Shown here in pieces: positions 17,331 through 26,000 of a DNA stretch of 64,000 nucleotides (position 1 is its first letter; every line of letters begins with the position of its first letter). The DNA is from Mesorhizobium sp. WSM2240. Its GTDB lineage: Bacteria > Pseudomonadota > Alphaproteobacteria > Rhizobiales > Rhizobiaceae. Where the stretch lies: assembly GCF_040438645.1 (NCBI RefSeq), contig NZ_CP159253.1:248001-312000 (forward strand), read 5' to 3'. Made by a program: the position numbers and the translations under genes. The notes below the pieces were generated by a model, which worked only from the letters and a program-made list of their open reading frames with translations, searched no databases and was not told where the DNA came from.

Positions 17331-17422
17331 CACCCTTACCCTCTCCCCGTGAATGACGGGGAGAGGGGGTCGCCAGCGTTGTGGCCAGCCTCCCTTCTCC
17401 CCGTCAGTACACGGGGAGAAGG
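17331..17422. repeat. Double hairpin repeat (CTCTCCCCG/CTTCTCCCCG family)
   Basis: CCTCTCCCCGT pairs with ACGGGGAGAGG, then CCTTCTCCCCGT pairs with ACGGGGAGAAGG. The first half shares CCCCTCACCCTTACCCTCTCC with the block near 2430. The element lies between the binding-protein and ATPase genes of the polyamine operon, as its relative does in the nucleoside operon. Confidence 0.78.
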
Positions 17423-17474
17423 TGCCGGCAGCGCCGGCATCGAAACGGAATCCACCCCTCGGATGGCTTCACCA

Positions 17475-18470
17475 ATGACCACCGCCGTCTCCTTCCGACA
17501 AGTCTCCCGCCATTTCGGCGCGGTCCGCGCCGTGGATGCGGTCGACATCGACATCAGGGCTGGAGAATTCTTCGCGATGCTCGGCCCATCCGGTTCGGGC
17601 AAGACCACCTGCCTGCGCCTCATCGCCGGTTTCGAGCAGCCGACCGAAGGCAGCATCGAGATATTCGGCGAGCGCGCCGAAGGCGTCCCGCCCTACCGCC
17701 GCAACGTCAACACCGTGTTCCAGGACTACGCGCTGTTTCCGCATCTGAACGTGCTGGACAATGTCGCCTACGGGCTGATGGTCAGGGGCGTCGGCAAGGC
17801 CGAGCGCGCTTCGGCCGCCGAGGGGGCGCTGCGCCTGGTGCAACTCCCCGGCTATGGCGCCCGTCGTCCGGGCCAGCTTTCAGGCGGCCAGAGGCAGCGC
17901 GTCGCGCTTGCCCGAGCGCTGGTAAACAAGCCGAAGGTCCTGCTTCTCGACGAGCCGCTCGGCGCGCTCGACCTGAAGCTGCGCGAAAACATGCAGGAAG
18001 AGCTGAAGGCGCTGCAGAAGACGCTTGGCATCACCTTCGTCTTCGTCACCCACGATCAGGGCGAGGCGCTGTCCATGGCCGACCGCGTCGCCGTTTTCCA
18101 TGAAGGCCGCATCAGGCAGATCGGCACACCGCAGGAAATCTACGAACGGCCGCGCTCGCGCTTTGTCGCCGATTTCGTCGGCTCGTCCAATGTGCTGCCG
18201 CCCGATTTCGTCAAGCTACATGGCGGCCAGCCGCGCTGGGCTAGCCTGCGGCCGGAAAAGATCAGGATCGGCGAAGCAGCCGGGCAGGGGCTCGTCGGCT
18301 CGGTGCTGTCGTGCAGCTTTCTCGGCGCCACCAACCGCATCACTGTCGAGACCGACGGGCTGCGCCTTCAGGTCGTCATGCCGGCCGGCCAGCCGCTGCC
18401 CGAGAACGGCGCTGCCGTCTCGCTGCACTGGCTGGCGTCGGATCTGCATCTGATGGAAGGGCCGCAATGA
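17475..18470 (+). CDS. Polyamine-type ABC transporter ATP-binding protein (PotA-like)
   Basis: This 331-residue ATPase has Walker [10 protein letters not shown], signature [15 protein letters not shown], Walker [13 protein letters not shown] and a switch His in [12 protein letters not shown]-terminal TOBE-type region follows ('[41 protein letters not shown]'). The start at [17 protein letters not shown] has GGATGG before it; an in-frame ATG four codons earlier is possible. Its stop overlaps the first permease start by 4 bases. It would energise uptake of putrescine or spermidine. Confidence 0.92.
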   Translation: MTTAVSFRQVSRHFGAVRAVDAVDIDIRAGEFFAMLGPSGSGKTTCLRLIAGFEQPTEGSIEIFGERAEGVPPYRRNVNTVFQDYALFPHLNVLDNVAYGLMVRGVGKAERASAAEGALRLVQLPGYGARRPGQLSGGQRQRVALARALVNKPKVLLLDEPLGALDLKLRENMQEELKALQKTLGITFVFVTHDQGEALSMADRVAVFHEGRIRQIGTPQEIYERPRSRFVADFVGSSNVLPPDFVKLHGGQPRWASLRPEKIRIGEAAGQGLVGSVLSCSFLGATNRITVETDGLRLQVVMPAGQPLPENGAAVSLHWLASDLHLMEGPQ

Positions 18471-19438
18471 GCGTAGACGCGACGTTGCCAGCGGCTGCGC
18501 GGTCGGTCGCCATCCTGCCGAGCCGTGGCGGCGTTGTCGGCGCGCTCTCCGACCTGTTCTGGTGCCGGCCGCGCCTGCTCCTCTTCCTGATGCTGGCGCC
18601 GCCGGTCCTGTGGCTCGGCATCGTCTATCTCGGCTCGCTTTTCGCGCTGCTGCTGCAGAGCTTCTTTTCGATCGACGAGTTCTCCGGCCTGATCAACCGC
18701 GAGCTCACGCTGAAGACCTATGGCGAGCTGTTCCTGCCGGCCAATCTCGACATCATCGTCCGCACGGTCACCATGGCGGCCGTGGTCACGATCGGTTCGG
18801 CAATCATCGCCTTTCCAATCGCCTACTACGCGGCCCGTTATGCGCGCGGCAAATGGAAGGCGCTGTTCTATCTCGGCATCATGCTGCCGCTGTGGTCGAG
18901 CTATCTGGTCAAGATCTACGCCTGGAAGCTGATCCTAGCCAAGGAAGGCATTCTCACCTGGCTGTTTGGAAAACTGCACCTGATGTGGCTGATCGACGCC
19001 TGGCTCTCCGTTCCCATAGTAGGTGGCAACTCGCTCTCGGTTTCAGCCACCGGCACCTTCATCGTCTTCGTCTATGTCTGGCTTCCTTTCATGGTGCTGC
19101 CCATCCAGGCTGCGCTGGAGCGCGTGCCGGGAAGCCTCATCGAGGCGTCTTCCGACCTTGGCGCCTCGCCCGCTCAGACGTTCCGCAACGTGCTGCTCCC
19201 GCTGGCGCTGCCCGGCATCGTCGCCGGCTCGATCTTCACCTTTTCGCTGACGCTCGGCGACTACATCGTCCCGCAGATCATCGGCACGTCGCGCCTGTTC
19301 ATAGGCCAAGCTGTCTACGCGCATCAGGGTACCGCGGGCAACATCCCGCTCGCCGCTGCCTTCACGATCGTTCCGATCGTGGTGATGGGCTTCTATCTCT
19401 GGGGCGCAAAGCGCATGGGAGCGTTCGATGCGCTGTGA
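18467..19438 (+). CDS. Polyamine-type ABC transporter permease (PotB/PotH-like)
   Basis: This 323-residue inner-membrane protein has about six membrane segments, the first at roughly residues 40-70. The EAA loop '[31 protein letters not shown]' docks to the ATPase. It begins inside the ATPase stop codon (ATGA overlap), so translation is coupled. A 78-bp inverted repeat separates it from the second permease. Confidence 0.9.
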   Translation: MSVDATLPAAARSVAILPSRGGVVGALSDLFWCRPRLLLFLMLAPPVLWLGIVYLGSLFALLLQSFFSIDEFSGLINRELTLKTYGELFLPANLDIIVRTVTMAAVVTIGSAIIAFPIAYYAARYARGKWKALFYLGIMLPLWSSYLVKIYAWKLILAKEGILTWLFGKLHLMWLIDAWLSVPIVGGNSLSVSATGTFIVFVYVWLPFMVLPIQAALERVPGSLIEASSDLGASPAQTFRNVLLPLALPGIVAGSIFTFSLTLGDYIVPQIIGTSRLFIGQAVYAHQGTAGNIPLAAAFTIVPIVVMGFYLWGAKRMGAFDAL

Positions 19439-19444
19439 GGCTCA

Positions 19445-19522
19445 GGGGACAGTTTACTTTCTTTCCGCAGAAGGGCTCTGCGGTGGAGAACTCGCGCGGG
19501 CGGAAAAAAGAAAACTGTCCCC
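19445..19522. repeat. 78-bp inverted-repeat element, GGGGACAGTTTACTT family, copy 2
   Basis: The arms GGGGACAGTTTACTTT... and ...GAAAACTGTCCCC surround a centre unrelated to copy 1 (15924-16000). It starts six bases after the first permease's stop and ends 14 bases before the second permease's start, inside an operon, so it is transcribed and can fold into an RNA hairpin. Confidence 0.8.
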
Positions 19523-19536
19523 GGCGGAGATGTCCC

Positions 19537-20352
19537 ATGCGCTCTGACCGCTCGCAATCCGCTCCTCTCGGCCTCAAGATCGCTGCCGCCGCAGGCCTGC
19601 TATTCCTGCATCTGCCGTTGCTCCTGATCTTCGTCTATGCCTTCACTACCGAGGAAAAATCCTATCAGTGGCCGCCGCCAGGCTTCACCATGCAATGGTT
19701 CGCCGTGGCGTGGAACCGTCCGGACGTCTGGCAGGCGCTGACGTTGTCTGTGCAGGTCGCCGCCATTTCCACGGCCATCGCCCTGGTGCTCGGCACGCTC
19801 TGCGCCGCAGCCGTCAGCCAGTCAAAATTCTTCGGCCGCGAGACGATCTCGCTGCTGGTCATCCTGCCGATCGCGCTGCCCGGCATCATCACCGGCATCG
19901 CGCTGCGCTCGGCCTTCAACCTCGCTGAAATCCCATTCTCGTTCTGGACGATCATTCTCGGCCACGCCACCTTCTGCGTGGTCGTGGTCTACAACAACTC
20001 CGTCGCGCGCTTCCGCCGCATGTCCGGCTCGCTGATCGAGGCGTCGATGGATCTCGGAGCCGACGGCTTCCAGACCTTCCGCCATGTGATCCTACCCAAC
20101 ATCGGCACGGCGCTGCTCGCCGGCGGCATGCTGGCCTTCGCGCTGTCCTTCGACGAGGTCATCGTCACCACCTTTACCGCCGGCCAGCAGCAGACGCTGC
20201 CGATCTGGATGCTCGAGGAACTTGTTCGGCCGCGTCAGCGCCCGGTCACCAATGTGGTTGCCATGGTCGTGGTGCTGGTGACACTGCTGCCCATCCTCGC
20301 CGCCTATTACCTCACCCGTGACGGCGACCAGATCGCGGGAGGTGGAAAGTGA
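19537..20352 (+). CDS. Polyamine-type ABC transporter permease (PotC/PotI-like)
   Basis: This 271-residue inner-membrane protein has six predicted membrane segments. The EAA loop reads '[31 protein letters not shown]', and '[16 protein letters not shown]' is typical of PotC/PotI proteins. The start [12 protein letters not shown] follows GGCGGAG; the longer open frame upstream is shadow of the first permease. It completes the transporter and precedes the dehydrogenase gene. Confidence 0.9.
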   Translation: MRSDRSQSAPLGLKIAAAAGLLFLHLPLLLIFVYAFTTEEKSYQWPPPGFTMQWFAVAWNRPDVWQALTLSVQVAAISTAIALVLGTLCAAAVSQSKFFGRETISLLVILPIALPGIITGIALRSAFNLAEIPFSFWTIILGHATFCVVVVYNNSVARFRRMSGSLIEASMDLGADGFQTFRHVILPNIGTALLAGGMLAFALSFDEVIVTTFTAGQQQTLPIWMLEELVRPRQRPVTNVVAMVVVLVTLLPILAAYYLTRDGDQIAGGGK

Positions 20353-20356
20353 TGTC

Positions 20357-20622
20357 GTGCGTCCTTCGAGGCTCGTCCGTGAAAGTCAGGCGTCTAATAT
20401 CGCAAGGTTGCGCGGGCTCGCACCTCAGGATGAGGGCGGGCGTGCCTGAAAGGCTCGCCGCCGGTGTCGCACCGATCCTGAACCAGCGTACGCAACGCAA
20501 TTTGCTGGGCCGACCTCGACGTCGCACAGACGGGCACGTCCTGCCTCACCCTGAGGTGCGAGCCCGCCCGGCGTGTGGCGCTCAAATGAAAATGTCGAAG
20601 GGGCGAGCCTCGAAGGACGCAC
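20357..20622. repeat. 266-bp element with perfect 19-bp terminal inverted repeats
   Basis: GTGCGTCCTTCGAGGCTCG at 20357-20375 is exactly mirrored by CGAGCCTCGAAGGACGCAC at 20604-20622. Inside, GGGCTCGCACCTCAGG near 20414 pairs with CCTGAGGTGCGAGCCC near 20550. No protein-like frame lies between. It fills the gap between the second permease and the dehydrogenase gene and looks like a miniature inverted-repeat element. Confidence 0.8.
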
Positions 20623-20648
20623 CGAATAACTCTTAGGAGGAAGATAAA

Positions 20649-22076
20649 ATGTACACTGAGATGCTGATCGGTTCGCGGTTCGAGAAGGGCACCGAGACCG
20701 AAGAGCCGATCCTGAACCCCAAGACCGGCGAGACCGTGCTTGGCGTGCCCGAGGCGTCGCAGGCTCAGATCGAGGCGGCGGTGGCAGCCGCCGAAAAGGC
20801 GTTCGCGACATGGTCGCGCACCACGCCGGCGCAGCGCTCGGGCTATCTGCTGAAGATCGCCGACCGCATCGAGGCCGACGCCGAGGAGTTCGCCAAGCTC
20901 GAGGCGCTTAACTGCGGCAAGCCGATAAACGCGGTGCTCAATGACGAGATACCGGCCATCGTCGATTGCTGGCGCTTCTTCGCCGGCGCGGTGCGCTCGA
21001 TGCCCGGCGCCGTCGCGGGTGAATATCTGACCGGCCACACCTCGATGATCCGTCGCGATCCAATCGGCGTCGTGGCCTCGATCGCGCCCTGGAACTACCC
21101 GCTGATGATGATGGCCTGGAAACTCGCGCCGGCGATCGGCGGCGGCAACACGGTGGTGTTCAAGCCGTCCGAGCAGACGCCGCTGACGGCGCTGAAACTG
21201 GCCAGGATTCTCGCCGAGATCCTGCCCGAAGGCGTGGTCAATGTCGTACTCGGGCGCGGCGAAAGCGTCGGCAATGCCTTGATCAACCATCCGAAGATCA
21301 ACATGATCTCGATCACCGGGGACGTCGCCACCGGCAAGAAGGTGCTGCAGGCTGCAGCCAAATCGGTCAAGCGCACCCATCTGGAGCTCGGCGGCAAGGC
21401 GCCGGTCATCGTCTTCGACGACGCCGACCTCGATGCGGTGGTCAATGGCCTGCGGGCCTTCGGCTATTACAATGCCGGACAGGACTGCACCGCGGCCTGC
21501 CGCATCTATGCCGGCGCGAAAATCTACGACCGGCTCGTCGCCGATCTTTCGTCAGCCGTCTCCACCGTAAAATTCAACCAGCCCGACGATACGGAGAACG
21601 AGATCGGGCCGCTGATCTCCCAGCGCCAGCGCGACCGCGTCGCGAGCTTCGTCGAGCGCGCCTCCGAACTGAAGCATATCGAGATCACCACCGGCGGCGG
21701 GCCGGGCGAGGGCGGCGGCTTCTTCTACCAGCCGACGGTCGTTGCCGGCGCGCTGCAGGAAGACGAGATCGTCCGCCGCGAAGTGTTCGGTCCGGTAGTT
21801 TCGGTGACGCGCTTCTCCGATGTCGACCAAGCCGTCGACTGGGCAAATGACAGCGATTACGGCCTCGCCTCCTCGGTCTGGACCAAGGACGTGTCGCGCG
21901 CCATGGCGACAGCCGCCCGCCTGCAGTATGGCTGCACCTGGATCAACACGCATTTCATGCTGACCAACGAGATGCCGCATGGCGGGCTGAAGCAGTCCGG
22001 CTACGGCAAGGACATGTCGCTCTACGCGTTGGAGGACTACACCGCCGTCCGGCATGTCATGATCGCGCATGGGTGA
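20649..22076 (+). CDS. Gamma-aminobutyraldehyde dehydrogenase-like aldehyde dehydrogenase
   Basis: This 475-residue NAD(P)-dependent aldehyde dehydrogenase has the catalytic Cys at 280 in [13 protein letters not shown], the general base Glu in [11 protein letters not shown], and the cofactor loop [12 protein letters not shown]. The GQDCTAACR form is typical of aminobutyraldehyde and betaine-aldehyde dehydrogenases. It follows the polyamine transporter genes, which points to oxidation of 4-aminobutanal from putrescine to GABA. A strong AGGAGG lies eight bases before the ATG. No putrescine aminotransferase or oxidase is in the window, so the step before it is encoded elsewhere. Confidence 0.88.
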   Translation: MYTEMLIGSRFEKGTETEEPILNPKTGETVLGVPEASQAQIEAAVAAAEKAFATWSRTTPAQRSGYLLKIADRIEADAEEFAKLEALNCGKPINAVLNDEIPAIVDCWRFFAGAVRSMPGAVAGEYLTGHTSMIRRDPIGVVASIAPWNYPLMMMAWKLAPAIGGGNTVVFKPSEQTPLTALKLARILAEILPEGVVNVVLGRGESVGNALINHPKINMISITGDVATGKKVLQAAAKSVKRTHLELGGKAPVIVFDDADLDAVVNGLRAFGYYNAGQDCTAACRIYAGAKIYDRLVADLSSAVSTVKFNQPDDTENEIGPLISQRQRDRVASFVERASELKHIEITTGGGPGEGGGFFYQPTVVAGALQEDEIVRREVFGPVVSVTRFSDVDQAVDWANDSDYGLASSVWTKDVSRAMATAARLQYGCTWINTHFMLTNEMPHGGLKQSGYGKDMSLYALEDYTAVRHVMIAHG

Positions 22077-22082
22077 GGAGCG

Positions 22083-22240
22083 GTCCGCGCAGCGGACGAA
22101 AAGCCAACGATTTGGCTTTTCGAGCGACGAACGCCCGGAGCCATAGCGGAGGGCCGGCTGGCAGCCGGTTGCAAGCGAACGCCGGGACGCTGCCGAAGGC
22201 AGCGGGGACCCGGCCGGGCGCCGGTGACGATTTTCATTCC
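22083..22240. terminator. Multi-hairpin segment with probable terminator after the dehydrogenase gene
   Basis: GAAAAGCCA at 22098-22106 pairs with TGGCTTTTC at 22113-22121, next to a GTCCGC/GCGGAC hairpin. GCTGCCGAAGGCAGC and GC-rich stems follow. The first hairpins sit just after the stop at 22076 and could end the polyamine operon; the rest may be another dispersed repeat. Confidence 0.5.
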
Positions 22241-22325
22241 TCCCTATCTGGTCCTACCAGATTTTCCCCGCTAGATTGGCCCCGGTCGCCGTCAGGAAGA
22301 GCGGCCGCCGGGGAGGGGAGACAGA

Positions 22326-23174
22326 ATGAAAATCGGCTTCTGCATGTTCCTGTGGACGACCAACGTCACTGGGAAGCACGAAAAGCTGCTGAAGGACATT
22401 AAGACGACGGGCTATGACGGCGTCGAGATACCGATTTTCGAGGGAACGCCCGACGACTACAAGCGCCTCGGCGAGATGCTCGACCGCATCGGCCTGGAGC
22501 GGACCGCCGTTTCGGCGATGGGCGATCCGGCCATGAACCTGATCGGCGACGCCGCCGCCCGCAAGGTGGGCATAAATTACATGAAATGGGCGATCGACTG
22601 CGCTTCCGCGCTCGGCGCCGACAGGCTTTCGGGTCCGCTGCATTCGACGCTCGGGCATTTTTCGGGAACTGGTCCGACCAGAGCCGAGAAAAAGCGCTCC
22701 GTCTCGTCCCAGCGCGCCATCGGCGACCATGCCGCGAAAAAAGGCGTGATCATCGGCCTGGAAGCGCTCAACCGCTTCGAATGCTATCTCGTCAACACAA
22801 TGGACGATTTATGCGCGCATCTCGATGAAATTGCTCATGAAAACGTCAAGGCGATGTACGACACGTTCCACTGCAATATTGAGGAAGCCGACCCGATCGC
22901 GGCGTTCACCAAGCACACGAACCACATCGTCCATGTCCACATTTCGGAGAACGACCGCGGCGTGCCCGGCCGTGGCAACGTACCGTGGAAAAAGACTTTT
23001 TCGGCGATTCGCGGCAGCGGCTATGACGGCTGGCTGACCATCGAAGCCTTCGGCCGCGGCCTGAAGGACCTCGCCGCCGCGACGAAAGTCTGGCGCGACT
23101 TCGCCGAAAGCCCCGAGGCGGTGTACCGCGAGGGCTACGAGCACATCAGGAAGGGCTGGAAGCGGGCGGTGTAG
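22326..23174 (+). CDS. Sugar phosphate isomerase/epimerase-like TIM-barrel protein
   Basis: This 282-residue cytoplasmic protein is of the AP-endonuclease-2-like TIM-barrel family, near D-tagatose/D-psicose 3-epimerases. Metal-site elements are visible: Glu in GLEALNRFECYLVNT, Asp and His in KAMYDTFHCNIEE, His in HIVHVHISENDRG, and Glu in WLTIEAFG. It would interconvert ketoses or related polyols. GGGGAGGGGAG precedes the ATG. It appears monocistronic, converging on the VOC gene. Confidence 0.85.
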   Translation: MKIGFCMFLWTTNVTGKHEKLLKDIKTTGYDGVEIPIFEGTPDDYKRLGEMLDRIGLERTAVSAMGDPAMNLIGDAAARKVGINYMKWAIDCASALGADRLSGPLHSTLGHFSGTGPTRAEKKRSVSSQRAIGDHAAKKGVIIGLEALNRFECYLVNTMDDLCAHLDEIAHENVKAMYDTFHCNIEEADPIAAFTKHTNHIVHVHISENDRGVPGRGNVPWKKTFSAIRGSGYDGWLTIEAFGRGLKDLAAATKVWRDFAESPEAVYREGYEHIRKGWKRAV

Positions 23175-23215
23175 CTTCGATCTCCCCCGTGTTGAAGGGA
23201 GAAAGCAGCCGCCAC

Positions 23216-23593
23216 CTACTTGTTGATCAGGTTCAGGATGTTGCCCTCGGGGTCCTTGAACCACGCGACCTTCATGTCGCCATGGACGTGGATGTGGCCG
23301 TCCATGGTGACGCCCGGCCATTCATAATGCTCGAACGGAACGCCCTTGTCCTCCAGCGCCTTGACGATCTTCCCTATGTCGGCGCCGACCGTCCAGGTCA
23401 CCGCCGTCGCTTTGTTGGTGCCGGCGAATTCGGAGCGGTAGACGTTGATCAGCGTATCGCCGCTGGCGAACACGATCACCTCCTCGCCTTCCCGGCCGAC
23501 CGGCTTCAGTCCGAGCGTGTTTTCGTAAAAGTCGCCGGCCTTCGCCAGATCCTTCACCGCGATGTTTGCCGTCGCATTCCTGTTTCCAAGCAT
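23216..23593 (-). CDS. VOC-superfamily (glyoxalase-like) protein
   Basis: This 125-residue protein has the VOC pattern: 'ATANIAVKDLAKAGDFYENTLGLKPV' at the start, 'VTMDGHIHVHGDMKVAWFKDPEGNILNLIN' at the end. It contains one two-module unit and would work as a dimer. AGGAGG stands six bases before the ATG. No enzyme activity can be assigned. It converges on the epimerase gene. Confidence 0.82.
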   Translation of the reverse strand: MLGNRNATANIAVKDLAKAGDFYENTLGLKPVGREGEEVIVFASGDTLINVYRSEFAGTNKATAVTWTVGADIGKIVKALEDKGVPFEHYEWPGVTMDGHIHVHGDMKVAWFKDPEGNILNLINK

Positions 23594-23699
23594 GGTCGCC
23601 TCCTGTGAACATCAATTGCTATGCCAAGGACGTTCGGCGTGCGCCCATTCCGACACCCAGGCTATAATTCTCTCGGCTGACGCTGCGCGGCAAGGCGGC

Positions 23700-23945
23700 T
23701 CAATCGTCGGCGCGTTGCTTGTGGTGTTCGCTTTCCTGATTTTCGCCGCGCAGTGTGTTGCGGTCGTCGGGATCGACGAGGTTCGGCGCATCCGTCCGCA
23801 AATTTGCGCCCTTGCGATAGGCTTCCCGCTCCTGCTTCGATTTCTTAAGTTCGGCTTCGGCGTCGAAATCCTTGCCGGCGTTCTTTGTGTTTTCCCGTTC
23901 CTCGATGATGCGCACCTGCTGCTCATGCGTCTTCCTGCCGGTCAT
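23700..23945 (-). CDS. Small hydrophilic protein, unknown function
   Basis: This 81-residue protein is strongly charged (MTGRKTHEQQVRIIEERENTK..., then 'AEAELKKSKQEREAYRKG') and has no membrane or signal segment. Its composition and opening resemble small uncharacterised rhizobial proteins, and the C-terminal half looks disordered. It is divergent from the Mrp ATPase gene. No function is claimed. Confidence 0.6.
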   Translation of the reverse strand: MTGRKTHEQQVRIIEERENTKNAGKDFDAEAELKKSKQEREAYRKGANLRTDAPNLVDPDDRNTLRGENQESEHHKQRADD

Positions 23946-24120
23946 GACATGCTCCTGTTCCGGAATTGTTTGCGGCGCGATATCCGTTGCTCGCGCCTGT
24001 CATGGCCCAACGGACGCCGCCCGCGAAATGTTCCCGCAGGGGCCGATGCAGCCATGGCGCTTGGTTCTCTCCCCAAACTGCATTATCTGAACCCCAACAG
24101 AGAACAGAAAGAGCCGAGAG

Positions 24121-25311
24121 ATGCCCGTCACCAAGGAAGCCGTCATCGAGCGCCTCAGGACCGTCAACGGGCCGGACTTCACCGGCAATATCGTCGATCT
24201 CGGCCTGGTCTCCGACATCTTCATCGCCGATTCCAAGGTTTTCTTCTCGATCACCGTGCCGGCCGAGCGCGCCAGGGAGATGGAGCCGCTGCGCGCCGCC
24301 GCCGAGCGCGTGGTCAAGGCGATGCCGGGCGTCGCGGGCGCCATGGTGGCGCTGACCGCGGAGAAAAAGGGCGGCGGCATGGAAGCGCCGGTGCCACCGC
24401 GACCCGCCCCGCCAAGGCCGGCAGCGCCCGCTCCGCGCCACTCCGCTACCACGACGCCGAGGCCTGCTCCGCACGCGCCGGCCTCCCACAGCCAGGGCAA
24501 GCGCGGCGTGCCGGGCGTCGGCGCGATCATTGCCGTCGCGTCCGGCAAGGGCGGCGTCGGCAAATCGACCACGGCCATCAACATCGCACTCGGGCTTCTG
24601 GCCAACGGGCTCAAGGTCGGCGTGCTCGACGCCGACATTTACGGCCCTTCCATGCCGCGGCTTCTCAATCTCCATGGCCGCCCGCAGACCGTCGACGGCA
24701 AGGTCCTGAAGCCGATGGAGAAATACGGCCTGAAGGTCATGTCGATGGGTTTTCTCGTCGACGAGGAAACCCCGATGATATGGCGCGGGCCGATGGTCAT
24801 GTCGGCGCTGACCCAGATGCTGCGCGAGGTCGAATGGGGCGAACTCGACATTCTGGTGGTCGACATGCCGCCCGGCACCGGCGACGCCCAACTCACCATG
24901 GCGCAGCAGGTGCCGCTGGCCGGCGCCGTCATCGTCTCGACGCCGCAGGATCTTGCGCTGATCGATGCGCGCAAGGGCTTGAACATGTTCAAGAAGGTCG
25001 ACGTGCCGCTCCTCGGCATCGTCGAAAATATGAGCTACTTCGTCGCTCCCGACACCGGCAAGCGCTACGACATCTTCGGCCATGGCGGCGCGCGCAAGGA
25101 AGCCGAGCGCCTCGGCGTCACTTTCCTCGGCGAAGTGCCGCTGCAGATGGAAATCCGCGAGACGTCGGATTCCGGATCGCCGGTCGTGGTGTCCAATCCT
25201 GAGGGACCCGAAGCCAGGATATATCGCGGCATCGCCAGCAAGGTCTGGGACCGGGTGACCGAGGAGCGCACAGCCGCCGATGCTTCCGCGCCGAGCATCG
25301 TATTCGAATAA
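24121..25311 (+). CDS. Mrp/NBP35-family P-loop ATPase, iron-sulfur carrier type
   Basis: This 396-residue cytoplasmic protein has an N-terminal MIP18/DUF59 domain (residues 1-80), a Pro/Ala-rich linker (85-130) and a deviant Walker A SGKGGVGKST starting at residue 141. 'VVDMPPGTGDAQLT' and 'GHGGARKEAERLGVTFLGEVPL' are typical Mrp/ApbC segments. Family members ferry Fe-S clusters through a CxxC pair after NMSYF; here that site reads NMSYFVAPDTGKRYDIFG, and I find no Cys in the whole protein. It may therefore work without bound cluster or with a partner supplying ligands. Confidence 0.92.
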   Translation: MPVTKEAVIERLRTVNGPDFTGNIVDLGLVSDIFIADSKVFFSITVPAERAREMEPLRAAAERVVKAMPGVAGAMVALTAEKKGGGMEAPVPPRPAPPRPAAPAPRHSATTTPRPAPHAPASHSQGKRGVPGVGAIIAVASGKGGVGKSTTAINIALGLLANGLKVGVLDADIYGPSMPRLLNLHGRPQTVDGKVLKPMEKYGLKVMSMGFLVDEETPMIWRGPMVMSALTQMLREVEWGELDILVVDMPPGTGDAQLTMAQQVPLAGAVIVSTPQDLALIDARKGLNMFKKVDVPLLGIVENMSYFVAPDTGKRYDIFGHGGARKEAERLGVTFLGEVPLQMEIRETSDSGSPVVVSNPEGPEARIYRGIASKVWDRVTEERTAADASAPSIVFE

Positions 25312-25349
25312 TCGCGATTACCTTCCCCTCAAGGGGGCGGAAAAGCGCC

Positions 25350-25802
25350 TCAACCCCCGCTCACCTTTTCATTGAACGTCGCGAAAAACTGCCCCGCCAG
25401 TTTCTTCGAGGTCGACTGGATCAGCCGGCTGCCGAGCTGCGCGATCTTGCCGCCGACATCGGCCTTGGCCTCGTAGGTCAGCACCGTCGTGCCCGGGCCG
25501 TCTTCGACGAGCCTCACGTCGGCGGCGCCCTTGGCGAAGCCGGCTACGCCACCCTTGCCCTCGCCGGAGATCGTGTAGGAATGCGGCGGGTTGAGATTGG
25601 CGAGCGTCACCCCACCGGCAAACGTCGCCTTGATCGGCCCGATCTTCAGCACCACGGTCGCCGCCAATTCGCTGTCGGATTTCTTTTCCAGGCTCTGGCA
25701 TCCCGGAATGCTGGCTCTCAGCACATCCGCATCGTTCAGCGCTTCCCAGACCTTGTGGATAGGCGCCGAAATCCTCTCCTCGCCCTCGATGACCAAAGAC
25801 AT
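25350..25802 (-). CDS. CoxG-like SRPBCC protein (carbon monoxide dehydrogenase subunit G family)
   Basis: This 150-residue protein opens 'MSLVIEGEERISAPIHKVWEALNDADVLRASIPGCQSLEKKSD', the hallmark of the CoxG branch of SRPBCC proteins. CoxG proteins accompany molybdenum hydroxylases and may help their membrane attachment. No xanthine-dehydrogenase-type subunits are nearby, so it is an orphan here. The start at MSLVIEG follows AGGAGGG; the 19 codons before it are unconserved. Confidence 0.85.
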   Translation of the reverse strand: MSLVIEGEERISAPIHKVWEALNDADVLRASIPGCQSLEKKSDSELAATVVLKIGPIKATFAGGVTLANLNPPHSYTISGEGKGGVAGFAKGAADVRLVEDGPGTTVLTYEAKADVGGKIAQLGSRLIQSTSKKLAGQFFATFNEKVSGG

Positions 25803-26000
25803 GAAACCCTCCTTAGCAAGCCGCCGAGAGGCGTAGCGCAGCGTCGGGCTTCTGTCCATGGCCGCTGCGGCGGGGGGCGCTTTGCCATGCGGCTATTTGT
25901 CCGACAAAAACGACAAATACGCCCGCTGGCCCAGCCGATGGCTCTTGCCGCTGTGGAAGCGTTGTCATATCGATTGCGGAACTGATTTCCGGAGAATGTC

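Noticed and set aside
17349..17474. Extended N terminus of the polyamine ATPase
   Set aside because: The first 42 codons lie in a hairpin repeat and do not resemble the family; the start at 17475 fits better.
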